In this document: positions 51,718 to 61,100 of the stretch, piece by piece | Numbering within the stretch: the stretch's first letter is position 1 | Layout: each line of letters begins with the position of its first letter | Assembly (NCBI GenBank): GCA_002473385.1 | Contig: DKTR01000116.1 | Location: 1 to 64,000 of the forward strand | DNA length: 64,000 nucleotides | Direction of reading: 5' to 3' | DNA from: Lachnospiraceae bacterium UBA7225 | GTDB lineage: Bacteria; Bacillota; Clostridia; Lachnospirales; Lachnospiraceae | Notes under the pieces: generated by a model | The model's database searches: none | The model's input: the letters and a program-made list of their open reading frames with translations, nothing else | What the model was told of the DNA's origin: nothing | Program-made: the position numbers and the translations under genes

Positions 51718-52935
51718 ATGTCTGATAAGAGGAAAATATCAACAATTTTAGGAATCTGCGGCGCAACCGTGCTGGCAGCAGGCGGCAGTATTTTTCTGAC
51801 AAATACCGGGCTTTCGCTGCTTGACCAGAGCCGGCAGGTCGAAGGAGAGACAGACCCGGGGCTTGGTACACAGACAAAGGAAACCGAGCAGCCGATTACT
51901 GTCGAGCAGTTTTCAAAAACAAAAGATTCATTTGTAGTATCGTCAAAAACGGCATCGGGTACCGGGGCGGGCGGAAAAGATCAGAAAACATCTGAAACAG
52001 AAAATAACGGCACATCCACTGCGGGAAGCAGTACCGGGCAGGAGGATGAGAGTATGATGTATGCCACCGGCGGCGTAAATGTCAGAAGCAGCGCAGGTGT
52101 GGAAGGAGATATCCTTGGCACGCTTCAGGTGGGTGAAGGCGTTACCGTTACCGGAAACCGCGAGGGTAACTGGGTAGAGGTAAGCTATAACGGGAAGACC
52201 GGCTATGTAAGCCAGAATTATCTGCAGACCGGCACGGGCAGCAACAGCAATGCATCCGGCAGCAGCTCCGCGGGCAGCAACAGCAATACATCCGGCAGCA
52301 GCTCCGCGGGCAGCAACAGCAATACGTCCGGCAGCAGCTCTGCGGGCAGCAACAGCAATACGTCCGGCAGCGGCTCTGCGGGCGGCAGTAATACTCCGGC
52401 TGTGATTACATGGAATGTTACAGCTATGGGAGGTACCATGTACGCAACGGGAGATGTGAATGTCCGCAGCGGTGCAGGCACAAGCAACAGCCGTATCGGC
52501 GGTCTGAGTGCCGGTTCTTCTATTACAGTCACCGGCTCGACGGACAATGGCTGGATACAGGTAAATTATGACGGTCAGACCGGCTACGTGGCGGGCAATT
52601 ATCTGTCCTGGGACAAGCCGTCCGGCAGCAGCTCCTCCGGCTCTTCGGGCGCATGGGACAGCAGCTATACATACGATCTGAGCAGCCGTTATGTTTCTGA
52701 GGATGAATTTGACGGATGGAGCGCAGGTGATCTGGCTATCGTGCGCAATGAGATTTTTGCACGTCATGGCCGTATCTTTACAACGCAGACATATAAAGAC
52801 TACTTCGCGCAGAAAACCTGGTATGAGCCGACTTACGACCCGTCCTACTTTGATGCGAATCTGGACAGCTTCCTGAATGATTATGAATGGGCGAACCTTG
52901 CGGTTGTTCAGAAACTGGAAGATGCGAGAAGCTAG
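51718..52935 (+). CDS. Exported protein with two SH3b domains and a YARHG domain
   Basis: This 405-residue protein has an N-terminal signal or anchor segment (ILGICGATVLAAGGSIFLTNTG) and a Ser/Thr-rich stretch. It then has SH3b domain 1 (MYATGGVNVRSSAG ... GKTGYVSQNYL), a Ser/Gly/Asn linker of four 12-residue repeats, SH3b domain 2 (MYATGDVNVRSGAG ... GQTGYVAGNYL) and a C-terminal YARHG domain (NEIFARHGRIF, TWYEPTY). SH3b domains bind peptidoglycan, so it is a wall-bound protein. ATG 51718 follows GAGGTGAGG; the in-frame start at 51685 lacks a site. Two genes later an amidase is encoded, fitting a cell-wall role. Confidence 0.85.
   Translation: MSDKRKISTILGICGATVLAAGGSIFLTNTGLSLLDQSRQVEGETDPGLGTQTKETEQPITVEQFSKTKDSFVVSSKTASGTGAGGKDQKTSETENNGTSTAGSSTGQEDESMMYATGGVNVRSSAGVEGDILGTLQVGEGVTVTGNREGNWVEVSYNGKTGYVSQNYLQTGTGSNSNASGSSSAGSNSNTSGSSSAGSNSNTSGSSSAGSNSNTSGSGSAGGSNTPAVITWNVTAMGGTMYATGDVNVRSGAGTSNSRIGGLSAGSSITVTGSTDNGWIQVNYDGQTGYVAGNYLSWDKPSGSSSSGSSGAWDSSYTYDLSSRYVSEDEFDGWSAGDLAIVRNEIFARHGRIFTTQTYKDYFAQKTWYEPTYDPSYFDANLDSFLNDYEWANLAVVQKLEDARS
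52237..52380 (+). repeat. Four 36-base tandem repeats in a coding linker
   Basis: Four in-frame units (52237, 52273, 52309 and 52345, each 36 bases) encode the 12-residue linker GSNSNTSGSSSA with small changes. Unit length equals that of the repeats at 47112 although the sequence is unrelated. Confidence 0.92.
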
Positions 52936-52948
52936 GGAGGAATATGTG

Positions 52949-54034
52949 ATGACGGATAACAACAATCAACAGTATAAATGGCGGCAGAGAAAACAGCGCA
53001 ATATGCGCATCGGCATCTGGATCGTTGTGGTAATTCTTGCTTCCGTGGGCGGTACCTTTGTTTATGAGGGGCTCAGAGACAGCGATCCTCAGAGAGTTGC
53101 TGAGGAATATGTGAAAAAAGCGACCGGTGTTGATACATTTAAGGTGGAGACAGGTGACCGCTCCTTAAATGCGGACAATCAGTTTGTACAGGATTACACC
53201 TTCACTTATACGGTGGACGGGAAAGAAACCAGCCAGCGGCTCAGTCTCACACAGCAGCAGGAAAAGAAATACGGTTTGTTTGACCAGTGGGCGCTGCAGG
53301 CAGCGGGGGCAAATGCAGTCGATATGGAGCTGATCGTTCCGGCAGGTGTGCAGGTGCTGATCGACGGAGTGAGCCCGGATGAATCCCAAATGAAAGAGGA
53401 TGACACGCTTTCACCGGGAGCTGTCCGCTACCAGTTAAGCGGCGTGGAGCCGACGGCGAAGCTTCAGATCAACGGGCTCCCATTTGAATCCTTTGAGGGC
53501 ACTCTGGAGACGGGCAATGGTCTGCTGGATATCCGTGACCGTCTGGAAGTCAGCGAAAACGCGAAGGTACAGATGGAGGAAATCGGTAAGAGCATGATTA
53601 ACGAGCTGTACACTGCGGTGATGCAGCTGAAGACCTCTTCCGATCTCAGCGAATTATTTGCAAACGTGCCGAACAAAGATAATCTTTTCAAGGCAATATC
53701 CGGCAATCTTTTCCGAAGCAGCGAGCTGCAGGCGGATAACATTACCTTTGAGGGCTTTGAACCGGTATTCGGAGATATTTACTATCCGGGAAGAGATGAA
53801 GAGAGCTACATCGGAATTGAAATGAAGCTTTCCTATACCTGCAGCTATGAGCAGGCGGAGGCGCAAACGGAATCTGAGAGCGAGACGGAAACGGAAGCAG
53901 AATCTGAATCTGAGGCTGAAACAGAGACGAAGAATACAGGCAGTGAGGGATCGAAAAAGGAAGCAACTTTTTATTTCCGCTACCAGGATGGGAAATGTAT
54001 AGTAACTTCCGCGGAGATTCCGGGCGTGATCTGA
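52949..54034 (+). CDS. Single-pass membrane protein of unknown function
   Basis: This 361-residue protein has a Lys/Arg/Gln-rich cytoplasmic N terminus (YKWRQRKQRNMR), one membrane segment (IGIWIVVVILASVGGTFVYEG) and a large outside region. An early part (ADNQFVQDYTFTYTVDGKE) resembles a small alpha+beta domain. A part with VDMELIVPAGVQVLIDGVSPDE and LQINGLPFESFEG looks like the beta repeats of TcaA-like envelope proteins, and a Glu/Ser/Thr-rich linker precedes the last strands. I do not recognise the family with certainty. GGAGG is 8 bases before ATG 52949, 13 bases after the SH3/YARHG gene, so the two probably act together at the cell surface. Confidence 0.7.
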   Translation: MTDNNNQQYKWRQRKQRNMRIGIWIVVVILASVGGTFVYEGLRDSDPQRVAEEYVKKATGVDTFKVETGDRSLNADNQFVQDYTFTYTVDGKETSQRLSLTQQQEKKYGLFDQWALQAAGANAVDMELIVPAGVQVLIDGVSPDESQMKEDDTLSPGAVRYQLSGVEPTAKLQINGLPFESFEGTLETGNGLLDIRDRLEVSENAKVQMEEIGKSMINELYTAVMQLKTSSDLSELFANVPNKDNLFKAISGNLFRSSELQADNITFEGFEPVFGDIYYPGRDEESYIGIEMKLSYTCSYEQAEAQTESESETETEAESESEAETETKNTGSEGSKKEATFYFRYQDGKCIVTSAEIPGVI

Positions 54035-54081
54035 AACAGCGGCAGGGAAGATGAAAGCATTCCCGGGCAGGAGTGACAGAA

Positions 54082-54858
54082 ATGAAAAAATGTTTGAAGG
54101 GGCTGGCGCTGGTTCTGGGGCTGGCGCTTGCGGGCACATATGGCGTATGTGTGCAGGCAATGCTGACGGAGGAGGAACAGATTGCCGGCCGGCAGCAAAA
54201 AAGTGAAGCAGCAGAAGCAGACGACGGACCTCTGATTGCAATTGATCCGGGACACCAGGGACCGGGGCAGGATATGTCCGGGGTGGAACCGAATGGACCC
54301 GGCTCTGACATTATGAAAGCGCGGCTTGCTACAGGTACGAGCGGATGCGTTTCCGGGCTGGATGAATATGAGCTGGATCTGGATGTTTCCCTGAAGCTGC
54401 GCGATGAGCTGATAAAAAGAGGCTATCGCGTGATCATGACGCGTGAAACGCACGATATTGACATCAGCAACATTGAGCGTTGTCAGGTGGCGAATGAAGC
54501 GGGGGCAGATATCCTTCTGCGCATCCATGCGAACGGCTCGGAGGATAGCAGTGTGTCGGGAGCACTTACAGCGGCTCCGTCCTCTTCCAACCCTTATGTA
54601 TCCGATATTTATGAGGATTGTGTGAAGCTGGCGGATGATCTGATCAATGCCTACTGTGAGGCAACCGGGCTTTACAATTGCGGCATCTGGGTGACAGATG
54701 ACATGACGGGCATTAACTGGAGCGATATGCCGGTGACAATTCTGGAAATGGGATTTATGACAAATCCGGGTGATGACGCATATATGGCGGATGAGGAAAA
54801 CCAGGATATCATGGTACAGGGGATTGCAAACGGCGTAGATGCATATTTCGGGAGATAG
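54082..54858 (+). CDS. N-acetylmuramoyl-L-alanine amidase (Amidase_3)
   Basis: This 258-residue exported zinc amidase cleaves the bond between muramic acid and the stem peptide of peptidoglycan. A signal peptide (LALVLGLALAGTYGVCVQA) is followed by the catalytic domain from about residue 50: IAIDPGHQG (zinc His), YELDLDVSLKLRDELIKRGY, MTRETHDID, LLRIHANGS (second zinc His) and VTILEMGFMTNPGDD (catalytic Glu). No wall-binding domain is attached; the neighbouring SH3b protein might supply that. AGGAG lies about 9 bases before ATG 54082. The gene lies five bases from the CPBP protease gene. Confidence 0.92.
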   Translation: MKKCLKGLALVLGLALAGTYGVCVQAMLTEEEQIAGRQQKSEAAEADDGPLIAIDPGHQGPGQDMSGVEPNGPGSDIMKARLATGTSGCVSGLDEYELDLDVSLKLRDELIKRGYRVIMTRETHDIDISNIERCQVANEAGADILLRIHANGSEDSSVSGALTAAPSSSNPYVSDIYEDCVKLADDLINAYCEATGLYNCGIWVTDDMTGINWSDMPVTILEMGFMTNPGDDAYMADEENQDIMVQGIANGVDAYFGR

Positions 54859-54863
54859 GCAGT

Positions 54864-55499
54864 ATGTTCTGGGAATGGGCGGATAAAGCCGGAAGAGTAA
54901 TCGGTCCGGTTCTGATTCATTATCTGGTGATATCTATATTAAGTATGATGAGGCTGCATGCAGATGCAGCCTTTCTGACAAGCATAGCGGCAGTGATTGT
55001 ACTGCCGTTGTTTTGGCGTATGTACCAGAAGGATGGCGTGCAGTATGCCCGCAAAACGCCGGGAAAGCTTACAGCAGGAGCATATCTTTGGATTGCAGCG
55101 CTCGGTATCGCCTGCAATCTGGCACTGACACTGGCGGTGAACGGGATTCTTTCTTTTTTCTCTTTTTCCAATCAGGTGCAGGAGGCTCTGTTTGCCAGCA
55201 ATTTCATTGTACAGATCGCCGGAGTGGGGATTCTTGTTCCGATTATGGAAGAAGTTTTATTTCGGGGTCTTGTATATAACCGTCTGAAGGGGTATACTAA
55301 AACTGCAAAGTCCGCCGTGATTCTGGCGGCAGTAATTTTTGCCGTATATCATGGAAATGTGGTTCAGATCCTGTTTGCGTTTCCCATGGCGCTGATACTG
55401 ATTGCGGTATATGAAAAATGGGGGACGCTGCGGGCGTGTATCACCTTCCATATGGCGGTGAATTTAAGTTCCGTGATTATCACGGCAATATCAGGTTAA
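54864..55499 (+). CDS. CPBP-family intramembrane metalloprotease
   Basis: This 211-residue membrane protein has about six hydrophobic segments. The CPBP (Abi/CAAX protease) motif 1, EEVLFRG, has E129, E130 and R134; motif 2 is FAVYHGN with its His; and the last conserved His is in ITFHMAVN. Such proteases cleave within the membrane and act in CAAX-like processing or bacteriocin self-immunity; no bacteriocin gene is visible nearby. It starts 5 bases after the amidase stop, with GGAG about 10 bases upstream, and is followed by signal peptidase I. Confidence 0.88.
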   Translation: MFWEWADKAGRVIGPVLIHYLVISILSMMRLHADAAFLTSIAAVIVLPLFWRMYQKDGVQYARKTPGKLTAGAYLWIAALGIACNLALTLAVNGILSFFSFSNQVQEALFASNFIVQIAGVGILVPIMEEVLFRGLVYNRLKGYTKTAKSAVILAAVIFAVYHGNVVQILFAFPMALILIAVYEKWGTLRACITFHMAVNLSSVIITAISG

Positions 55500-55521
55500 G
55501 CAGCAGATAAAGGAGAGGCTA

Positions 55522-56049
55522 ATGAAGAAAGAGATTTTAAGCTGGATAGGATGTTTTGCGGTCGCGATTGCGGCGGCGCTGTTTATTGTGACATTTATCG
55601 GACAGAGAGTGGAGGTTGACGGGCGGTCTATGGAGCCGACACTGGAGAACAAGGATAATCTGATCTGTGATAAGATCAGCTACCGCTTCAGTGAGCCGGA
55701 GCGCTTTGACATTGTGGTGATCTACCCGTATGAGGGCAGCACAAAAGAGCGCTGGATCAAGCGTATTATCGGTCTTCCGGGGGAAGAGGTACGCATCGAT
55801 CAGGAAGGAAACATTTATATCAATGGAGAAATCCTAAAGGAGTCCTACGGCAAGGAAGTGATTGCAGATCCGGGCATGGCAATCGAACCGATCCAGCTTG
55901 GTGAGGATGAATACTGGGTGATGGGTGACAACCGTAATCATAGCAGCGACAGCCGCGTGATTGGTCCTGTAACGAAGAAACGGATCATCGGAAAAGCGTT
56001 CGTACGAATTTATCCTTTCAGCAAGATTGGATTTATCAAACATCAGTAA
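55522..56049 (+). CDS. lepB: Signal peptidase I
   Basis: This 175-residue membrane enzyme removes signal peptides from exported proteins. One N-terminal membrane segment (WIGCFAVAIAAALFIVTFIG) is followed by the catalytic Ser S36 in GRSMEPTL and the catalytic Lys K80 in RWIKRIIGLPGEEV. The C-terminal box is GDNRNHSSDSRVIG. The size matches the short Gram-positive SipS type. AAAGGAGAGG precedes the start. It is placed among envelope genes and is probably co-transcribed with the protease upstream and the aminopeptidase 19 bases downstream. Confidence 0.95.
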   Translation: MKKEILSWIGCFAVAIAAALFIVTFIGQRVEVDGRSMEPTLENKDNLICDKISYRFSEPERFDIVVIYPYEGSTKERWIKRIIGLPGEEVRIDQEGNIYINGEILKESYGKEVIADPGMAIEPIQLGEDEYWVMGDNRNHSSDSRVIGPVTKKRIIGKAFVRIYPFSKIGFIKHQ

Positions 56050-56068
56050 TAGAAAAGGAGCCTGAAAA

Positions 56069-57445
56069 ATGGACAGAAAAAACGTTTGGGGCAGTTACAG
56101 CAAAAAGCAGCTGACAGAGCTGGAAAAATTAAACAAGGAATACCGTCATTTTCTGGATCATGGAAAGACGGAGCGGGAGTGCATCCGCGAGGCAGTGAAG
56201 CTGGCGAAGGAAGCAGGCTACCGCGATCTGCATGAGGTAATTAAGAAAAAAGAAACGCTCGCAGAGGGCGACAGGGTGTACGCTGTCTGCATGGAAAAGG
56301 CAATCGCCATGTTCCACATCGGAAGCAAGGACATTGAAAAGGGTATGAATATTCTGGGGGCGCATGTGGATTCTCCGCGTCTGGATTTAAAGCAGAATCC
56401 GCTGTACGAGGACACAGAGCTTGCTTATTTTGACACCCATTATTACGGCGGCATCAAGAAATATCAGTGGGTGACGGTTCCGCTTGCGCTGCACGGCGTA
56501 GTTGCGAAAAAGGACGGCAGTCTGATAGATATTTCCATCGGCGAGAAGGAGGATGATCCGGTATTTTGCATTACCGATCTTCTGGTGCATCTTTCTGGTG
56601 AACAGATGGAAAAGAAGGCATCAAAGGTAATCGAGGGCGAGGCGCTAAACCTTCTGATCGGCAATATTCCGCTGGCAGACGAGGAAGAGACAGCGGTAAA
56701 AGCAAATATTCTGAAATTGTTAAAGCAGCAGTATGATATCGAGGAGGATGATTTCCTCTCAGCGGAGCTGGAGGTGGTTCCGGCAGGAAAGGCAAGAGAG
56801 TGCGGGCTTGACCGCAGTATGGTGCTTGCTTACGGGCATGACGACCGTGTGTGTGCGTATACATCCCTCGCGGCGATGCTGGAAATGAAAAAGGTGAAGC
56901 GGACAGCATGCTGCATTCTGGTAGATAAAGAAGAAATTGGCAGTGTCGGAGCGACCGGTATGCAGTCACGTTTCTTTGAAAATACGGTGGCGGAGCTTAT
57001 AAACTGTATGGGAGATTATTCTGACCTGAAGCTGCGCAGAGTGCTGGCAAATTCACGTATGCTTTCTTCAGATGTGAGTGCGGCATACGATCCGGAATTT
57101 GCGGCATCGTTTGAGAAAAAGAATACGGCATATTTTGCGCATGGCATTGTGTTCAACAAGTACACAGGGGCGAGGGGAAAATCCGGTTCCAATGATGCCA
57201 ATGCTGAGTATATGGCGCAGCTCCGTGCGACACTGGAGAAGCATGAGGTGGCATTCCAGACGGCAGAGCTTGGAAAAGTAGATTTTGGCGGCGGCGGAAC
57301 CATCGCCTATATTCTGGCACTGTATGGAATGCAGGTGATTGATTGCGGCGTGGCAGTTCTTAATATGCATGCACCGTGGGAGATCGTCAGCAAGGCAGAC
57401 GTTTATGAGGCAAAGCGCTGCTATGCAGCATTTCTGACAGAGTAG
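56069..57445 (+). CDS. M18-family aminopeptidase
   Basis: This 458-residue cytoplasmic metallopeptidase belongs to the aspartyl aminopeptidase (M18) family. Conserved blocks with likely zinc ligands are ILGAHVDSPRLDLK (His, Asp), HYYGGIKKYQW, VDKEEIGSVGATGMQS (two Glu), GARGKSGSNDANAEY and VLNMHAPWEIVSKADVYEA (His). It removes N-terminal residues, often acidic ones, from peptides, and could process peptides imported by Opp. AAAGGAGCC lies 9-10 bases before the start. The length is typical. Confidence 0.93.
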   Translation: MDRKNVWGSYSKKQLTELEKLNKEYRHFLDHGKTERECIREAVKLAKEAGYRDLHEVIKKKETLAEGDRVYAVCMEKAIAMFHIGSKDIEKGMNILGAHVDSPRLDLKQNPLYEDTELAYFDTHYYGGIKKYQWVTVPLALHGVVAKKDGSLIDISIGEKEDDPVFCITDLLVHLSGEQMEKKASKVIEGEALNLLIGNIPLADEEETAVKANILKLLKQQYDIEEDDFLSAELEVVPAGKARECGLDRSMVLAYGHDDRVCAYTSLAAMLEMKKVKRTACCILVDKEEIGSVGATGMQSRFFENTVAELINCMGDYSDLKLRRVLANSRMLSSDVSAAYDPEFAASFEKKNTAYFAHGIVFNKYTGARGKSGSNDANAEYMAQLRATLEKHEVAFQTAELGKVDFGGGGTIAYILALYGMQVIDCGVAVLNMHAPWEIVSKADVYEAKRCYAAFLTE

Positions 57446-57454
57446 GTGCATGAA

Positions 57455-58096
57455 ATGAAGTCAAAGATACCTATCGAGATCTCGGCAAAACATATCCACC
57501 TTTGCCGGGAGGATTTTGAAGCGCTGTTCGGCAAGGGACGTGAGCTGACATTTGTCAAGGAGCTAAGTCAGCCGGGGCAGTTTCTTGCAGAGGAACGTCT
57601 GACGATTGAGGGACCGCGGGGGAAGATGGAGCATGTGGCGATTCTGGGACCTTTCCGGAAGGAGACACAGGTGGAGCTGGCTATTACCGATACCCGCAAG
57701 CTTGGCATCGACAAGGTGATCCGGCAGTCGGGCGACATTGCCGGAACGCCGGGCTGCCGCCTGATCGGCCCAAATGGCAGTCTGAATCTGGAAAAAGGGG
57801 TCATTGTGGCGAAACGTCACATACATATGACGCCGAGTGATGCTTACCGTATGCATGTGAAGGATAATGAAGAGGTGTTTGTAATCACGCAGAGCTATGA
57901 GCGGGCGCTGATCTATGCAAACGTGGTGGTGCGTGTACACCCGGACTTTGTACTGGCAATGCATGTGGACACGGATGAGGGCAATGCCTTCGACCACAAT
58001 GAGGAGCAGTACGGTGTAATTTTGAAGCTGTTTGACGGCAACGCTTATAGTCTGAGTGACTGGGCGGACGAGCTTTTATCCGGCATACAGCGGTAG
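57455..58096 (+). CDS. pduL: PduL-type phosphate acyltransferase
   Basis: This 213-residue protein has the two tandem PduL beta-barrel domains. Zinc-site residues appear as SAKHIHLC near the N terminus, VAKRHIHMTPSDA in the second domain, and the late HVDTDEGNA. PduL converts acyl-CoA and phosphate to acyl phosphate and CoA. This one lacks the N-terminal encapsulation peptide of microcompartment forms and no shell proteins are nearby, so it is probably the housekeeping acetate-forming enzyme. ATG 57455 was chosen; GTG 57446 directly after the upstream stop is possible, but neither has a strong ribosome site (AGGTG lies 7 bases before 57455). Confidence 0.92.
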   Translation: MKSKIPIEISAKHIHLCREDFEALFGKGRELTFVKELSQPGQFLAEERLTIEGPRGKMEHVAILGPFRKETQVELAITDTRKLGIDKVIRQSGDIAGTPGCRLIGPNGSLNLEKGVIVAKRHIHMTPSDAYRMHVKDNEEVFVITQSYERALIYANVVVRVHPDFVLAMHVDTDEGNAFDHNEEQYGVILKLFDGNAYSLSDWADELLSGIQR

Positions 58097-58167
58097 CTAC
58101 GGATTACCCCGGGCAAGGAAAAATAAGGTCGGGCAGAAATAGAAAACTTAAATGATGGAGGAAACGT

Positions 58168-61100
58168 ATGGGTAACGTAAAGAGAGTTTATGTGGAAAAG
58201 AAACCGGCTTTTGCCGTACAGGCGAAGGAATTGAAGCACGAAATACGCAGCTATCTGGGAATTGCCGGGCTGACTGGCGTGCGTGTGCTGATTCGCTATG
58301 ATGTGGAAAATATTTCAGAGGAAGTATTTGAAAAAGCGTGCAAGACGGTATTTTCAGAGCCGCCGGTAGACACCCTTTATCATGAAAACTTTCCAATGGG
58401 GGAGGGCGACCGCGTTTTCTCTGTAGAATATCTGCCGGGACAGTTCGATCAGCGGGCGGATTCCGCTGAGCAGTGTGTGCGGTTCTTAAACGAAGAGGAA
58501 AAACCGGTGATCCGCTCGGCGACCACCTATGTTATTGAGGGAACACTGACGGAGGAAGAATTCGCTGCAGTGAAGAGCCACTGCATTAACCCGGTGGATT
58601 CCCGTGAGACGGGCATGGAGAAGCCGGAGACACTGGTGACAGTGTTTGAAGAGCCGGAGGATATAAAGAGTTTTGACGGCTTCTGTGAGCTGGAAGAAGC
58701 GCCGCTGAAGGAATTATATGCTTCCTTGAATCTTGCTATGACTTTCAGAGATTTTCTGCATATCCAGAATTATTTTAAGAATGAGGAAAAACGCGATCCG
58801 TCCATGACGGAAATCCGCGTGCTGGATACCTATTGGTCAGATCATTGCCGTCATACGACCTTCTCCACGGAACTGAAAGATATTGTGTTCGGGGAGGGCG
58901 ATTATAAGGAGCCGATCGTCGGCACCTATGAAAAATACCTGGCAGACCGTGCGGAGATTTTTAAGGGACGCGAGGATAAGTTTGTCTGCCTGATGGATCT
59001 GGCGCTGATGGCGATGCGCAAGCTGAAAAAAGAGAGCATGCTGGACGATCAGGAGGAATCCGATGAGATTAATGCCTGCAGTATTGTAGTGCCGGTGGAA
59101 ATTGACGGAAAGACGGAAGAGTGGCTGGTAAACTTCAAAAACGAAACCCATAATCACCCGACAGAGATCGAGCCGTTCGGCGGCGCAGCAACCTGCCTTG
59201 GCGGTGCGATCCGTGATCCGCTCTCCGGCAGAACCTATGTATACCAGGCGATGCGTGTGACCGGCGCGGCAGACCCGACCACATCCGTGAAGGATACACT
59301 GAAGGGCAAGCTGCCGCAGAAGAAGCTGGTGCGCGGTGCGGCAAAGGGATACTCTTCTTATGGAAACCAGATTGGACTTGCCACCGGCTACGTAAAAGAA
59401 ATTTATCATCCGGATTATGTGGCGAAGCGTATGGAGATCGGTGCAGTGATGGGGGCAGCTCCGAGAAAGGCTGTGAAGAGAATGACATCCGATCCGGGCG
59501 ATATTATCATCCTTCTTGGCGGACGCACCGGGCGAGACGGCATTGGCGGTGCTACCGGTTCCTCAAAGGTGCATACGGAGGCTTCCATTGAGGTCTGCGG
59601 GGCGGAGGTGCAGAAGGGAAATGCGCCGACTGAGCGTAAAATCCAACGTATGTTCCGCCGTCCGGAGGTGAGCTGTCTCATTAAAAAGTGTAATGATTTC
59701 GGTGCGGGCGGTGTTTCTGTTGCGATTGGTGAGCTGGCGGAAGGATTGCAGATTTATCTTGACAAGGTTCCGAAAAAATATGCCGGTCTGGATGGTACGG
59801 AGATTGCTATTTCTGAATCGCAGGAGCGCATGGCGGTTGTCGTAGATCCGAAGGATGTCGAAGAATTTCTGAAATATGCGAATGAGGAAAATCTGGAGGC
59901 GGTTGAGGTGGCAGTTGTCACAGAAAGTCCGCGTCTGGTGCTTATCTGGAGAGATAAAGAAATTGTAAATATCAGCCGTGCCTTCCTTGATACGAATGGT
60001 GCGCATCAGGAAACCAGCGTGTTTGTGGAGATTCCGTCTGAGAAGGACAAATATTTCCGCAGAGATGAGGTGGCAGATGTCCGGACGAAATGGCTGGATA
60101 CCTTAAGCGACTTAAACGGCTGCTCCCAGAAGGGTCTCGTGGAGATGTTCGATAGCTCCATCGGCGCGGGCAGTGTGCTGATGCCGTATGGCGGGAAATA
60201 TCAGCTTACGGAGACACAGGCGATGGTGGCGAAGCTGCCGGTGCTGGAAGGTAAGACAGACACTGTTACAATGATGGCTTATGGTTTCGACCCGTATCTG
60301 TCAAGCTGGAGCCCGTATCATGGTGCCATCTATGCGGTGCTGGAGTCGGTGGCAAAAATTGTGGCAGGCGGCGGTGATTACCGTAAAATCCGTCTCACCT
60401 TCCAGGAATACTTCCGCCGTATGACGGAAGATCCGAAGCGCTGGAGCCAGCCGTTTGCGGCATTGCTCGGCGCATACAATGCACAGCTTGGCTTTGGTCT
60501 GCCGTCCATCGGCGGCAAGGATTCCATGTCGGGAACATTCAATGAGATTGATGTTCCGCCGACGCTGGTTTCTTTTGCGGTGGATGTTGCGAGTGATAAA
60601 ACGATGGTAACGCCGGAACTGAAAAAAGCCGGAAACAAGCTGGTGCTGCTTACGATTGAAAAAGATCATTACGATCTGCCGGTTTATGCGCAGGTGAAGG
60701 ATCAGTATGGGAAGTTCTTCGAGGATGTAAAGGCGGGCAGGATTGTCTCCGCATACACCGTAGACGGCAAAGGAATGGCGCTTGCGCTGGCGAAGATGGC
60801 GTTTGGAAATGGGCTTGGCGTGAAGGTGGAGCACAATGTTGACGAACGTGACCTGTTCACTGCAGGTTTCGGAAATATCGTGGCAGAGGTTCCGGGAGAT
60901 AAGGTGAGTGAGCTTTCCATCACCTATACAGTGATCGGTGAAGTGCTTGCGGATGCACATCTGGAGCATAAAAATGTGTCAATTTCTCTTGATGAGGCGC
61001 TTGAGGCATGGAAGCGCCCGCTGGAGAGTGTATTTAAGACCGTTTCCGGGGAAAATGGCGGCACGGCATTCCTGGAGGGGCAGGATGACGCTGCAGTTTC

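Noticed and set aside
52237..52380. Regular 36-base repeats considered as a CRISPR array
   Set aside because: Units are directly adjacent with no spacers, are in frame in a surface protein linker, and no cas genes are present. The same applies to 47112-47219.
54864..55499. CPBP protease as bacteriocin immunity gene
   Set aside because: No bacteriocin precursor, double-glycine leader or dedicated exporter is seen nearby; neighbours are wall and secretion genes.
57455..58096. Bacterial microcompartment locus, suggested by pduL
   Set aside because: No shell protein genes nearby and no encapsulation peptide on the protein.
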